NCBI GenBank assembly: GCA_003818285.1
Contig: RPRB01000016.1
Coordinates: forward strand, 1-50,989
Source: Myxococcaceae bacterium
GTDB taxonomy: Bacteria; Myxococcota; Myxococcia; Myxococcales; Myxococcaceae
Reading direction: 5' to 3'
Length of the DNA stretch: 50,989 bases
The notes below the pieces were generated by a model. That model did no database searches. It was not told where the DNA came from and saw nothing but the letters and a program-made list of their open reading frames with translations. The first letter of the stretch is position 1; each line of letters starts with the position of its first letter. Made by a program: the position numbers and the translations under genes. Positions 16,402 to 24,202 of the stretch are shown in pieces.

Positions 16402-17583
16402 GTGTTTCGCCGCCGCGGGTGGGTCCCCTTGCTCCTGCTCGTGGGAGCGACGGCCTGCCACGAGCCGCCGCCCCCGCCGCCCCCGCCCGCGCGGCCGCCG
16501 CCCCCGCTCGGTCCGGCGCAGGTGCGGGCCGCCTTCCCGGAGGGGGTGGGCGACCCGGCCGGATGGGCCCGGGACCTCCTGGCCGGCTTCTCCGAGTCGA
16601 GCCTCGTCCCGGACGCCACGCGGGTCTGCGGGGTGGTGGCCGTGCTCCAGCAGGAATCGGGGTTCCAGGCCGACCCGCCCGTGCCGAACCTCGGCGCCCT
16701 GGTGCGAGCCCGGCTGAAGGAGGAATCCGAGCGGTTCGGTCCGCTCGGTCCGCCGGCGATGGCGCGGCGCCTCAAGGACCACGCACCGGGCGACCGGCGG
16801 ACCTTCGAGGAGCGCATCCGGCGCCTGCGGACGGAGCGGGAGCTCGATCTACTGTTCCGCGAGATGCTCGAGGCCGAGCGCCGGGAGCATCCGGCCATGG
16901 TCGCGACCGCGAATCTCCTGGACACGCTCTTCCGGGGGCGAAGGCTCGAGGACCTCAACCCGGTTACCACCGCCGGGTCGATGCAGGTCAGTGTCCGCTG
17001 GGCGATCGACCACGCCCGGAGCCGCGGCTGGCCGGACGACGAGGAGCAGGTTCGCGACGCGCTGTACACCCGCGCCGGCGGGCTGCGCTTCGGGGTTCCC
17101 CGTCTCTGGGCTTACCCGCTGACCGACACAGACGTCCTGTACCGCTTCGCCGATTACAACGCCGGCCAGTACGCCTCGCGGAACGCGGCGGTGCAGCGGG
17201 CGCTGGCGCAGCTCACCGGCATCCGGCTCGCCGCGGATGGGGACCTCCTGGTCTACGCGGCCGACGGACGGCCCACCGGCGAGGAGGGCGAGACGCTGCG
17301 GGCGTTCCGCGCGTTCCGCGAGCGCTTCGTGCCGACTCTCCCCGAGACCCGCCTCCGGGGAGATCTGGAGAAGGCGAAGGAGCAGTCGTTCGAGGAGACC
17401 CCCAGCTACCTCGCCCTGCGGCGGGTCTACCGGGAGCAGATCGGCAGCCCGATGCCCTCCGCGGCCGTCCCGGAGCTGGAGCTGAAGAGCCCCAAGCTCC
17501 GGCGGGGCTACAGCACGGCCGCCTACGCACGGAACGTGCTCCGCCACCACCGGGCGTGTGTCCAGCGGCTGCGTGGGGACTGA
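16402..17583 (+). CDS. DUF1615-like lipoprotein
   Basis: This is a lipoprotein of about 393 residues. The signal peptide VFRRRGWVPLLLLVGATAC gives a lipidated Cys at residue 19, then a Pro-rich linker. The mature part contains VCGVVAVLQQESGFQADPPVPNL (about 70-92) and VTTAGSMQVSVRWA. Together with YRFADYNAGQYASRNAAVQ these match what I know of the DUF1615/YaiW family of outer-membrane-associated lipoproteins. The ESGFQADP and later SMQVS/YNAG motifs also recall lysozyme-like lytic transglycosylases, so a cell-wall role is possible. I chose the GTG at 16402 over the ATG at 16360 because it starts the signal peptide directly. The gene is divergent from the MFS transporter. Confidence 0.72.
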   Translation: MFRRRGWVPLLLLVGATACHEPPPPPPPPARPPPPLGPAQVRAAFPEGVGDPAGWARDLLAGFSESSLVPDATRVCGVVAVLQQESGFQADPPVPNLGALVRARLKEESERFGPLGPPAMARRLKDHAPGDRRTFEERIRRLRTERELDLLFREMLEAERREHPAMVATANLLDTLFRGRRLEDLNPVTTAGSMQVSVRWAIDHARSRGWPDDEEQVRDALYTRAGGLRFGVPRLWAYPLTDTDVLYRFADYNAGQYASRNAAVQRALAQLTGIRLAADGDLLVYAADGRPTGEEGETLRAFRAFRERFVPTLPETRLRGDLEKAKEQSFEETPSYLALRRVYREQIGSPMPSAAVPELELKSPKLRRGYSTAAYARNVLRHHRACVQRLRGD

Positions 17584-17603
17584 GGGGCGCCGACACCCGG
17601 CGG

Positions 17604-17628
17604 GCACGGGGAGTTCACCCACCCGTGC
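17604..17628 (+). terminator. Possible hairpin after the DUF1615-like gene
   Basis: GCACGGG (17604-17610) pairs with CCCGTGC (17622-17628) across an 11-base loop, 20 bases after the stop codon. No T-run follows, so termination activity is uncertain. Confidence 0.3.
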
Positions 17629-17685
17629 ACGAGACGTCGAGCGACTCCGGTACGACGAGGGCCCGGAAAAGAGGCCACAAGGCGC

Positions 17686-18393
17686 ATGGCCGTCGCGATG
17701 GAAGACTGGTCCAGGACTGCCTTCGAGCCCGGTGGCGGCGACGCGACGCTCTTCTACCTGGTGTTCGGCGAGCTCGGCCCGGTGCGGCTGCCGCCCACGC
17801 CCGCCGGCCTGTCGCTCACCGTCCACCCGCAGGGCGAGGCCGTCTGGGTCGACCCGCTGGTCGCCGCCAGCGCCGACGCGAACGACAGCCGGCCGCAGCT
17901 GGCCGCGGTGGTGCGGGGGGCACCGGACTTCGCGCTGCTCCGCGGGCGCCGAACGGACCCGCCGGACCTCGGTCACCTCCGCGACGCCGAGTCGGTGCTC
18001 GCGGCGCTGCTCGACGCCGGAGCGGCGGCGGTGCTGGACGTGGAGGCACGGCGCTGGTGGACGCCGGACGCGTTCCGCCGCGAGGTCCTCACCGGCCTCC
18101 GTCCGGCGGTGCGGGCCCACGTGTCGGTCCGCGCTCGACACGGGCTGGTGGAGACGCGCGGGCTCAGAAAGTTCGGCCGGCCGGACCTGCGCTTCCACGG
18201 GGTCCCGCCCGCGGAGGAGCCCGAGGCTCTCCGGCCGTGCTGGAGCCTTGTGGAGCGGCTGGCTCGCGGTGCGCGCCCCGGCCCCGGCTTCTCCGCCGGC
18301 CAGCTCCTGCTGCAGCCCTCCGGCGGGGCCGGCCACCCGGCGCTGGAGGCGGAGTGGCCGACGCCGCCGCTCCCGCGGATCCGGAACGCCTGA
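17686..18393 (+). CDS. Hypothetical protein
   Basis: I do not recognise this 235-residue protein. It is soluble by appearance: no signal peptide, no membrane segment and no Cys pairs. The N-terminal part (about 10-130) alternates strands and helices (LFYLVFGELGPVRLPPTP, GEAVWVDPLVAA, AAAVLDVEARRWWTPDAF), and the later part contains HVSVRARHGLVETRGLRKFGRPDL. The C-terminal 40 residues are Pro/Gly-rich. Strong third-position GC bias supports real coding. The start could be the ATG at 17686 or the one at 17698; AAGGCGC precedes the first. It is in the same direction as the DUF1615-like gene about 100 bases upstream. A deep profile search would be needed to place it. Confidence 0.62.
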   Translation: MAVAMEDWSRTAFEPGGGDATLFYLVFGELGPVRLPPTPAGLSLTVHPQGEAVWVDPLVAASADANDSRPQLAAVVRGAPDFALLRGRRTDPPDLGHLRDAESVLAALLDAGAAAVLDVEARRWWTPDAFRREVLTGLRPAVRAHVSVRARHGLVETRGLRKFGRPDLRFHGVPPAEEPEALRPCWSLVERLARGARPGPGFSAGQLLLQPSGGAGHPALEAEWPTPPLPRIRNA

Positions 18394-18484
18394 GCGCCTC
18401 GTTCAGACAGGAGTGAGCTGTCCGCCCCGACACGTCGAGCGTGACGGTGGTGACCTTCACCAGGAGCCCGGAAGGGTTGCTCGC

Positions 18485-18706
18485 CTAATTCACCGTCACC
18501 TCGCTCTGCGGGATGAAGGTGAAGGTGGCCCGTGCCTTCGCGGCGTCCACGGCCAGCGTCAGGTAGCCGTGCGCGGAGGTGTTCACGAACTTGACCGCCC
18601 CCCCGCTGCTCGCCTGGAGGATCTGCGGCAGCAGGGTGACCAGCGCGTTGTACACCGCGCCCTCGGGCTGGAATGCCGGGTCTCGTGCCTCCCTGTGACC
18701 TGGGTG
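18485..18706 (-). pseudogene. Orphan C-terminal gene remnant (phosphatase-like tail)
   Basis: The reverse strand encodes 73 residues ending in TFIPQSEVTVN, with normal high-GC codon use (YNALVTLLPQILQASSGG, then VKFVNTSAHGYLTLAVDAA). There is no proper start: the frame is closed upstream by a TGA at 18709-18707. Beyond that stop the same frame again reads as plausible coding (LSLLDMNGNQSTPLPNYTT), running into the antisense of the aminotransferase start. The pattern F-V-N-T-x-A-H-G-Y-L recalls the end of PhoD-type or calcineurin-like phosphatases, but this is a weak resemblance. I read it as the tail of a larger exported enzyme whose body was deleted. A short intact gene from the GTG near 18640 is the alternative. 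Confidence 0.5.
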
Positions 18707-18752
18707 TCAGCTCTCGGTGACGGTGGTGTAGTTAGGAAGAGGAGTAGACTGG

Positions 18753-20030
18753 TTGCCGTTCATGTCGAGCAGCGAGAGCGCCCCGCAGGCGTTCCGACCG
18801 GTGCCGCGCACCGGCGTCATCTTCGTCACCACCGAGGCCCAGAAGCGAGGCTTCGATCCGGCCGACCCGGACTGGTGCAACCTCGGCCAGGGTCAGCCCG
18901 AGACCGGTGAGCTGCCCGGCGCGCCGCCGCGCGTGGACACGGTGGCAGTGGACCCGGCGGACCAGGAGTACGCGCCGGTGGCCGGGCTCTGGGAGCTCCG
19001 GGAGGCCATCGCCGCGCACTACAACCGCACCTACCGCCGGGGACTCCCGTCGCAGTACTCGGCGGAGAACGTCAGCGTGTCCGGGGGAGGGCGCGCCTCG
19101 CTGACCCGCGCCGCGGCGAGTCTCGGGCTCATCAACCTCGGGCACTTCCTTCCCGACTACACCGCGTACGAGGAGCTGCTCGACGTCTTCAAGGCCTTCA
19201 CCGCCATCCCCATCCTCCTCGATCCCGAGCGGGGATACGCCTTCGGGTCCGACGCGCTGAAGAAGGAGATCCTCGGGCTGGGGCTCTCGGCGGTGCTGCT
19301 CTCCAACCCCTCGAACCCCACGGGGAAGGTGGTGCAGGGCGCGGAGATGGGAGCCTGGGTCGAGCTGGCGCGCGGCCTCGACTGCGCGCTGCTCGTCGAC
19401 GAGTTCTACTCGCACTACGTCTGGACCAGCGACCCCCGGGCTCCGGTGCCGGTCAGCGCCGCGGCGCACGTCCGGGACGTGAACAAGGACCCGGTCATCC
19501 TCTTCGACGGGCTCACCAAGAACTGGCGCTACCCCGGCTGGAGGGTGACCTGGACCCTGGGGCCCCGTCCGGTGATCGACGCGCTGACCAGCGCCGGCTC
19601 GTTCCTCGACGGCGGCGGGAGCAAGCCGCTGCAGCGGGCCGCGCTGCCGCTCTTCGAGCCGGGGCTGGTGCAGCGCGAGCTGCAGGCCATCCACGACGCG
19701 TTCCGTCCCAAGCGCGAGCGCTTGCTGAACGGGCTTCAGGCGCTGGGCATCCGCGTGGACCGCGTGCCCGAGGGGACCTTCTACGTCTGGGGCGACCTGG
19801 CCGGGCTCCCGCCGCCGCTCAACGACGGGATGGGTCTGTTCCGCGCGGCGCTGGAGCAGCGGGTCATCACCGTCCCCGGCGAGTTCTTCGACATCAATCC
19901 CGGGAAACGCCGGCGCGGGCGGGCCTCCCGGTTTCGCGGCCACGCGCGCTTCTCCTTCGGCCCGTCGATGGACGTGGTGGAGCGGGCGCTGCAGCGGCTG
20001 GAGATCGTGGTGCGGGCGCGGGCCGCCTAG
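18753..20030 (+). CDS. Class I/II PLP-dependent aminotransferase
   Basis: This protein of about 425 residues has the fold-type I aminotransferase landmarks. NLGQGQPETGELPG lies near the N-terminus. The substrate/PLP contact is LLSNPSNPTGKVVQ (about 187-200), and the cofactor-ring Asp sits in LLVDEFYSHY. The Schiff-base lysine is in DGLTKNWRYPGWRVTW (Lys near 256), and the C-terminal Arg region is RARFSF-like (HARFSFGP). The TTG at 18753 is used because AGAGGAG lies 8 nt upstream; the ATG at 18762, three codons later, is the alternative. The C-terminal region has an unusual basic insert (NPGKRRRGRASRFRGHARF). It likely acts in amino-acid metabolism; the substrate pair cannot be read. Confidence 0.87.
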   Translation: MPFMSSSESAPQAFRPVPRTGVIFVTTEAQKRGFDPADPDWCNLGQGQPETGELPGAPPRVDTVAVDPADQEYAPVAGLWELREAIAAHYNRTYRRGLPSQYSAENVSVSGGGRASLTRAAASLGLINLGHFLPDYTAYEELLDVFKAFTAIPILLDPERGYAFGSDALKKEILGLGLSAVLLSNPSNPTGKVVQGAEMGAWVELARGLDCALLVDEFYSHYVWTSDPRAPVPVSAAAHVRDVNKDPVILFDGLTKNWRYPGWRVTWTLGPRPVIDALTSAGSFLDGGGSKPLQRAALPLFEPGLVQRELQAIHDAFRPKRERLLNGLQALGIRVDRVPEGTFYVWGDLAGLPPPLNDGMGLFRAALEQRVITVPGEFFDINPGKRRRGRASRFRGHARFSFGPSMDVVERALQRLEIVVRARAA

Positions 20031-20074
20031 ACAGCGCAGCCCGATGGCGTTGACAGCGGCTTCCCGGGGGTGGG

Positions 20075-20518
20075 ATGCCAGGGCACATGCGCGAGAACGA
20101 GCTGCCGGTGACGGTGTCGGTCACGCGTGCGGACGGCACCGTCGAGCAGGTGCAGGTCGGAACGGCCGTGCGCCGCGGAGACGGCTTCAGCGTACGTCTG
20201 GCCGAGCTCACCATCGGAGGCGACGCCGGCGCTCGCAGCGCGCCGGCTCGCCGTCTACCGTCCAGTGCTCCGGGCGAGCCGCCCGCGGCCTTCCCGCCCT
20301 ACGGCCGGAGCCGGGGCATGCCCATCCGGGGAGCCAGCGGTCAGGACCTCGAGTTCTACGCGACCGGCGCTCGCCGGACGCTGGCCGATCCGGGCAAGTC
20401 CCGCTTCCACGAGAAGGAGCGGGCCCTTCTCACCGCCATCGAGGCGGAGCAGGCACGACAGGCGAGTGGCGGCGGAGCGGAGGAGGAGCCACCTTCTCCG
20501 GACGAAGAGCAGTTCTGA
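20075..20518 (+). CDS. Hypothetical soluble protein
   Basis: I do not recognise this 147-residue protein. Residues 1-50 look like a small beta-rich domain (LPVTVSVTRADGTVEQVQVG, then GFSVRLAELTIGG). The middle is Pro/Arg-rich and disordered, and the end is a charged helix (KSRFHEKERALLTAIEAEQA) with an acidic tail. No signal peptide or membrane helix is visible. ATG at 20075 follows a G-rich stretch; an ATG at 20087 is possible. It sits 44 bases after the aminotransferase stop and only 24 bases before the TerC gene, so the three may form one transcript. Codon use is typical of its neighbours. Confidence 0.6.
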   Translation: MPGHMRENELPVTVSVTRADGTVEQVQVGTAVRRGDGFSVRLAELTIGGDAGARSAPARRLPSSAPGEPPAAFPPYGRSRGMPIRGASGQDLEFYATGARRTLADPGKSRFHEKERALLTAIEAEQARQASGGGAEEEPPSPDEEQF

Positions 20519-20542
20519 ACTCGACGTCCCCCCGCGCCCACC

Positions 20543-21322
20543 GTGCTCGACCTCGCTCCGTTCTCCACCGCCGACGGCTGGATCAGCCTGTTGACCCTCA
20601 CCGCCCTGGAGGTGGTGCTGGGCATCGACAACCTGGTCTTCCTCTCCATCATGACCAGCAAGCTGCCCCCCGAGCGTCAGCCGCTCGCGCGACGGCTCGG
20701 GCTGGGCCTCGCGCTCGTGATGCGCGTCCTGCTGCTCCTGGCGGTGTCGTGGATCGTGACGCTGCAGGCCGACCTGTTCACCATCTTCGGCGAGGGCTTC
20801 AGCGGGCGTGACCTGATCCTCATCGGCGGCGGGCTGTTCCTGGTGGGCAAGGCGACCCATGAGATCTTCGACCGGACGGAGGTCGATCACTCCCAGCCGC
20901 GCCGGCCGATCCGGGTGTCCTTCGCCGCGGTGATCGTCCAGATCGTGCTGCTGGACCTGGTGTTCTCCATCGACTCGGTCATCACCGCGGTCGGGATGGC
21001 CCGGGCGCTGTCGATCATGGTGGCGGCGGTCGTCATCGCCGTCGGGGTGATGCTCGTCTTCGCCGGGCCGATCAGCGGCTTCGTCGAGCGGCACCCCAGC
21101 CTCAAGATCCTCGCCCTGGCGTTCCTGATCCTGATCGGGGTGGTGCTGGTGGCGGACGGGATGGGCCAGCACATCCCCAAGGGCTACGTGTACTTCGCGA
21201 TGGCGTTCTCGCTCGGGGTGGAGATTCTCAACCTCCGGCTCCGGTCGAGGCAGTCTGCGCCGGTGAAGCTGCACGGCCCGTTCGAGGCGGAGATGGCCGC
21301 TCGGGCGAAGAGCACCTCGTAG
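20543..21322 (+). CDS. TerC family integral membrane protein
   Basis: This 259-residue protein has seven or so hydrophobic segments and the TerC family motifs. The first helix has LEVVLGIDNLVFLSIM with the conserved Asp, and the fifth has VQIVLLDLVFSIDSVITAVGMA with the matching Asp. These acidic residues in the membrane are thought to bind metal. TerC proteins export Mn2+ or support metalation of secreted proteins, and some contribute to tellurite resistance. The GTG at 20543 starts the frame. There is no room for a manganese riboswitch in the 24-base gap upstream. The gene converges on a glutathione transferase gene, with a hairpin at 21430-21449 between them. Confidence 0.92.
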   Translation: MLDLAPFSTADGWISLLTLTALEVVLGIDNLVFLSIMTSKLPPERQPLARRLGLGLALVMRVLLLLAVSWIVTLQADLFTIFGEGFSGRDLILIGGGLFLVGKATHEIFDRTEVDHSQPRRPIRVSFAAVIVQIVLLDLVFSIDSVITAVGMARALSIMVAAVVIAVGVMLVFAGPISGFVERHPSLKILALAFLILIGVVLVADGMGQHIPKGYVYFAMAFSLGVEILNLRLRSRQSAPVKLHGPFEAEMAARAKSTS

Positions 21323-21395
21323 CGACCTGCCGGCACCCGGGTGCGGCGACCGCGGATGCGAGGACGAGCAGCCTGACCGCCACGGAAGGGGACAT
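21228..21395 (-). CDS. Possible truncated small lipoprotein
   Basis: On the reverse strand an excellent AGGAGGAG lies 4 nt before an ATG at 21395 that begins MSPSVAVRLLVLASAVAAPGC, a good lipoprotein signal peptide. After the Cys the 34-residue remainder (RQVATRCSSPERPSPPRTG and on) has no fold and runs antisense through the 3' end of the TerC gene, where the opposite strand is strongly coding. The most likely reading is a lipoprotein gene whose body was lost, leaving ribosome-binding site and signal peptide. A genuine 55-residue lipoprotein is possible but less likely. Confidence 0.35.
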   Translation of the reverse strand: MSPSVAVRLLVLASAVAAPGCRQVATRCSSPERPSPPRTGRAASPAQTASTGAGG

Positions 21396-21429
21396 GGTTC
21401 TCCTCCTGAGCGGGATCCCGTTACAACAC

Positions 21430-21449
21430 CCCGACACCCCGTCGGGTTT
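21430..21449. terminator. Hairpin between convergent TerC and GST genes
   Basis: CCCGAC (21430-21435) pairs perfectly with GTCGGG (21441-21446) across a 5-base loop, followed on the plus strand by TTT. It lies between the convergent TerC and glutathione transferase stops and could terminate both, though the T-run is short. Confidence 0.45.
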
Positions 21450-21468
21450 CGGCTCTTCGCGACGGCGG

Positions 21469-22107
21469 CTAGTACGGGATGTACGTCGGCCGCTTCTTCT
21501 CCACCCACTTCCGGACGCTCGGCCGCGACCAGACCGCATCCACGAAGCGCTGCACCTTGTCCCCGAGCGGGTGCCCGTTCTTCCCGAGCCGCTGGAGCAT
21601 GAGGGCGAGGTCGGCGTCCGCGACGCTGAAGCGGCCGAAGAGGGTGGTGGCCCCATCGGGGATCCACGCGTCCGCCGCCGCGAGGAGCTTCGCCACCGCC
21701 TGCTGCGCCGACTCGGAGAGGGGCTTCGTCGGGATGCCGTAGAAGATGGTCTCCGTGGAGCGCTCCGCCCGGATCGGGAGGAGATCGCTCCGCACCCAGG
21801 CCATGATCTGCCTGGCCCGGGCGCGTTGCCGGACCTCCTCGGGAAGGACGCGAGGCGTGCCGGGGAACGCGTCCTCGAGGTACTCGGCGATCGCGCTCGA
21901 CTCCGAGAGGTGGAAGTCGCGGTGGCGGAGCATCGGCACACGGGCGCTGATGGACCGTCGCGCGTACTCCGGCGCGCGGTACTCCGCACGGTGCATGGCG
22001 ATCTCCTCCACGTCGTACTCGAGCCTCTTCTCCTCCAGCGCGACGAAGGAGGAGAAGGCGTAGGGGCTGATCCAGAACGCGTCCACCCACAGGGTCAGGT
22101 CGGCCAT
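21469..22107 (-). CDS. yfcF: Glutathione S-transferase, YfcF-like
   Basis: This 212-residue protein has the two-domain GST layout. The thioredoxin-like domain opens with LTLWVDAFWISPYAFSSFVALEEK, where WISPYAFS matches the YfcF active-site region. ISARVPMLRHRDFHLSESSAIAEYLED follows, with the cis-Pro before Val/Met and the SES motif that binds glutathione. The C-terminal all-helical domain includes TIFYGIPTKPLSESA and LFGRFSVADADLALMLQRL, typical of YfcF. E. coli YfcF has disulfide-bond oxidoreductase and peroxidase activity. The ATG at 22107 is the first in frame and matches the family N-terminus. It is a monocistronic leftward gene converging with TerC. Assignment to the YfcF-like group is from motif resemblance. 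Confidence 0.85.
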   Translation of the reverse strand: MADLTLWVDAFWISPYAFSSFVALEEKRLEYDVEEIAMHRAEYRAPEYARRSISARVPMLRHRDFHLSESSAIAEYLEDAFPGTPRVLPEEVRQRARARQIMAWVRSDLLPIRAERSTETIFYGIPTKPLSESAQQAVAKLLAAADAWIPDGATTLFGRFSVADADLALMLQRLGKNGHPLGDKVQRFVDAVWSRPSVRKWVEKKRPTYIPY

Positions 22108-22150
22108 GCACCCGACCCTCGCACGTCGGCGCCCCGGCCGACCATCACGG

Positions 22151-22330
22151 TCAGGCAGCGAGACTGGAGACGGTCGGCCGAGGAGCAGGTTCGACGGCCG
22201 GAGCGCGCTCGAGCGCCACCTCCGGCGCCAGCAGCTCGTAGACCACCGGAGTCACCAGCCGGGTGAGCAGCGTCGAGCTGAGCAGGCCCCCGATGATGAC
22301 CCAGGCCAGCGGGGAGTAGAGGGACGAGTT
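22151..22330 (-). pseudogene. C-terminal remnant of an RND efflux transporter
   Basis: The reverse strand encodes LYSPLAWVIIGGLLSSTLLT followed by RLVTPVVYELLAPE and a short polar tail. This is the last transmembrane helix of AcrB/CusA-type RND pumps, in which the family has a closely similar final helix ending in VVYxLL. No start codon or upstream RND sequence exists: the same frame meets the stop codon of the Gre-like gene (22388-22390) only about 20 codons upstream, through a low-complexity Pro/Ala stretch. About 1,000 residues of a normal pump are missing. It is therefore a deletion remnant, and a good marker of genome reduction at this site. Confidence 0.75.
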
Positions 22331-22387
22331 CTCTGCCGCCTCCGGAGGGGACGGCGCGGGTGCGCGTCCGGGCCCGGCGCGGGCCGA

Positions 22388-22840
22388 TCAGGCCGCGGCG
22401 TACACGCGGAGGATCCGCAGCTCGAGGGTGTCTCGCGGACGCTCCACCAGCACCGAGTCCCCGGCTCGCCGGCCGAGCAGCGCCGCGCCGAGCGGCGAGT
22501 CCACGCGGACCCATCCGCGCGCCGCGTCCGCCTCGTCGCCGCCCACGAGCCGGAGCTCGCGCCGTCCTCCGTCCTCGTCCTCGACCTCGAGGAAGGCTCC
22601 GAGGACCGCGCGCCCGTCCGCGCCGGCGTCGGCCGGGGCCGGCACCGCCCGCTCGAGGATCGCGTCCAGCTCGCGGCGGCGCTCCCCGGCCCCGGGTGCA
22701 TCGGAGCCGTCGAGCGCTTCACGTTCGCGCAGCAGACGTGCGTGTCCGTCGGCAGTGAGGGGCCGTGGCCCCACCGGCCCCCGGCGCGCAGGCACCGGTG
22801 GTGGGAGCAGGTCGTCCTCTCGGGTGAAGGCCTTGCTCAT
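22388..22840 (-). CDS. Gre-like transcription factor with shortened coiled coil
   Basis: This 150-residue protein begins MSKAFTREDD, an N-terminus I associate with GreB-like proteins, and ends with a recognisable GreA/GreB C-terminal domain: GWVRVDSPLGAALLGRRAGDSVLV. Gre factors enter the RNA polymerase secondary channel and use acidic residues at the tip of an N-terminal coiled coil to rescue backtracked complexes. Here the coil region (LTADGHARLLREREALD ... RRRELDAILERAVPA) seems to lack roughly 25 residues, including the acidic GDxxENxEY tip. Transcript-cleavage stimulation is therefore doubtful, and it may act more like Rnk or an inhibitory Gre paralogue. I use the ATG at 22840; a longer frame to 22882 exists. 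It is divergent from the sterol-desaturase-family gene. Confidence 0.78.
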   Translation of the reverse strand: MSKAFTREDDLLPPPVPARRGPVGPRPLTADGHARLLREREALDGSDAPGAGERRRELDAILERAVPAPADAGADGRAVLGAFLEVEDEDGGRRELRLVGGDEADAARGWVRVDSPLGAALLGRRAGDSVLVERPRDTLELRILRVYAAA

Positions 22841-22911
22841 GTCACCGTCTGGACGGTGGCCATCCTCCAGCCCCCGAGTCAACCGGGCTAGACTCGGGTC
22901 GCGGGATCTTC

Positions 22912-24072
22912 ATGACGCTGGACCCCATCGCCCTCGCCGTTCCCTTCTTCTTCCTCCTCATCGGGCTGGAGCTGCTCTTCGCTCGATTCCGCCGCCGGCG
23001 CGTCTACCGCTTCACCGACAGCTTCGCCGACCTCGGCTGCGGGGTCACCCAGCGAGTGGTGCTGCTCCTGTTCGAGGCCTCGCTCCTGGCCAGCTACGCG
23101 CTCCTCTACGAGCACGGACGGCTCGTGACCTTCGCCCCGGGCAGCCCCTGGCCGTGGGTCATCGCCATCATCGGGGTGGATCTCGCCTACTACTGGTGGC
23201 ACCGGCTGTCCCACGAGGTGAACCTCCTGTGGGCCGTTCACGTCGTGCATCACCAGAGCGAGGACTACAACCTCGCGGTCGCGCTCCGGCAGGCGGTGCT
23301 CTCCCCGATCACCGTCATGCCCTTCTACCTGCCGCTGGCGGTGCTCGGAGTGCCGGTGACGGTGTTCTTCATCGTCAACGCGCTGAGCACTCTGTACCAG
23401 TTCTGGATCCACACCGAGCTGGTGGACCGGATCGGCGTGCTCGAGAACGTGGTGAACACCCCCTCGCTCCATCGGGTGCACCACGGCGTGAATCCCGAGT
23501 ACCTGGACAAGAACTACGCCGCGACCTTCATCTGCTGGGACCAGCTCTTCGGGACGCTTCGCCGCGAGGAGGCCCCGGTCGTCTTCGGCGTCAGCCACCC
23601 GCTGCGGAGCTTCGATCCGGTGTGGGCGCAGGTGCAGCCACTGTGGGCGCTGTGGCAGGCGATGCGGCGGGCGCCGTCGGCGCGCGAGGCGATTCGCTTC
23701 CTCTTCGCCTCGCCGGCATGGCACCCGGACTGGCTCGGTCCCGTGGAGCCGCGCCGGGGCGTGGACCCCGAGGCGCTCCCGAAGTTCGACGTGCGCCCGG
23801 GGCGACGGCGGCTCGGGTACGTCTTCGCCCAGCTCACGCTGATCATCGTCGTCGCCTTCGCCCTCCTCACCTGGCACAAGGCGCTGTCCGCGGCGGCCGT
23901 GGTCACCGCGGTGACCTGGGTCCTGGTGTCGCTGGTTGCCGGCGCGGCGCTGCTCGAGGGGAGGCGCTGGGCGGTGGGCCTGGAGATGGCGCGGATCGGC
24001 GTGCTCGCCGGCGCTGTTGCCATCGTGCTGCTGGTTCCGTCCATCGGACCCGTGCTCCTGGCTAGCCGCTGA
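22912..24072 (+). CDS. Sterol desaturase / fatty acid hydroxylase family protein
   Basis: This 386-residue membrane protein carries the eight-histidine di-iron motif set. HRLSH lies near residue 101, HVVHH near 117, and LHRVHHG near 190 with preceding WIHTE. This arrangement matches the family that includes alkylglycerol monooxygenase. Hydrophobic segments occur at the N-terminus (LAVPFFFLLIGLELLFARF), around the histidines, and as a C-terminal group of three (VFAQLTLIIVVAFALLTW and following). The extra C-terminal helices after residue 300 are a familiar addition in bacterial members. It probably hydroxylates or cleaves a lipid using O2, an activity compatible with the ether lipids of myxobacteria, which is inference. 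ATG at 22912 is 39 bases from the end of an apparent leader; no clear Shine-Dalgarno is seen. Confidence 0.88.
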   Translation: MTLDPIALAVPFFFLLIGLELLFARFRRRRVYRFTDSFADLGCGVTQRVVLLLFEASLLASYALLYEHGRLVTFAPGSPWPWVIAIIGVDLAYYWWHRLSHEVNLLWAVHVVHHQSEDYNLAVALRQAVLSPITVMPFYLPLAVLGVPVTVFFIVNALSTLYQFWIHTELVDRIGVLENVVNTPSLHRVHHGVNPEYLDKNYAATFICWDQLFGTLRREEAPVVFGVSHPLRSFDPVWAQVQPLWALWQAMRRAPSAREAIRFLFASPAWHPDWLGPVEPRRGVDPEALPKFDVRPGRRRLGYVFAQLTLIIVVAFALLTWHKALSAAAVVTAVTWVLVSLVAGAALLEGRRWAVGLEMARIGVLAGAVAIVLLVPSIGPVLLASR

Positions 24073-24132
24073 GTCGGCCGACGCGCGTCGTGCCCCACGC
24101 GGACGTGGTCGCACGCGCAACGTTCTGCGTCC

Positions 24133-24161
24133 TTGACAGCCTCCCAGCCCTCCGGGACTCT
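24133..24161 (+). promoter_or_regulatory. Candidate promoter of the sulfite dehydrogenase operon
   Basis: A perfect TTGACA (24133-24138) is followed after 17 bases by GACTCT (24156-24161), 42 bases before the SorA start. The -35 is strong and the -10 weak, a pattern often seen in high-GC bacteria. Confidence 0.4.
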
Positions 24162-24202
24162 CACCGCGCTTGCAGCGCATCCCTTCCCGGAGGGAGGTGC
24201 AC

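Noticed and set aside
20519-20542. A manganese riboswitch (yybP-ykoY) before TerC.
   Set aside because: Only 24 bases separate TerC from the preceding gene, and no fold could fit.
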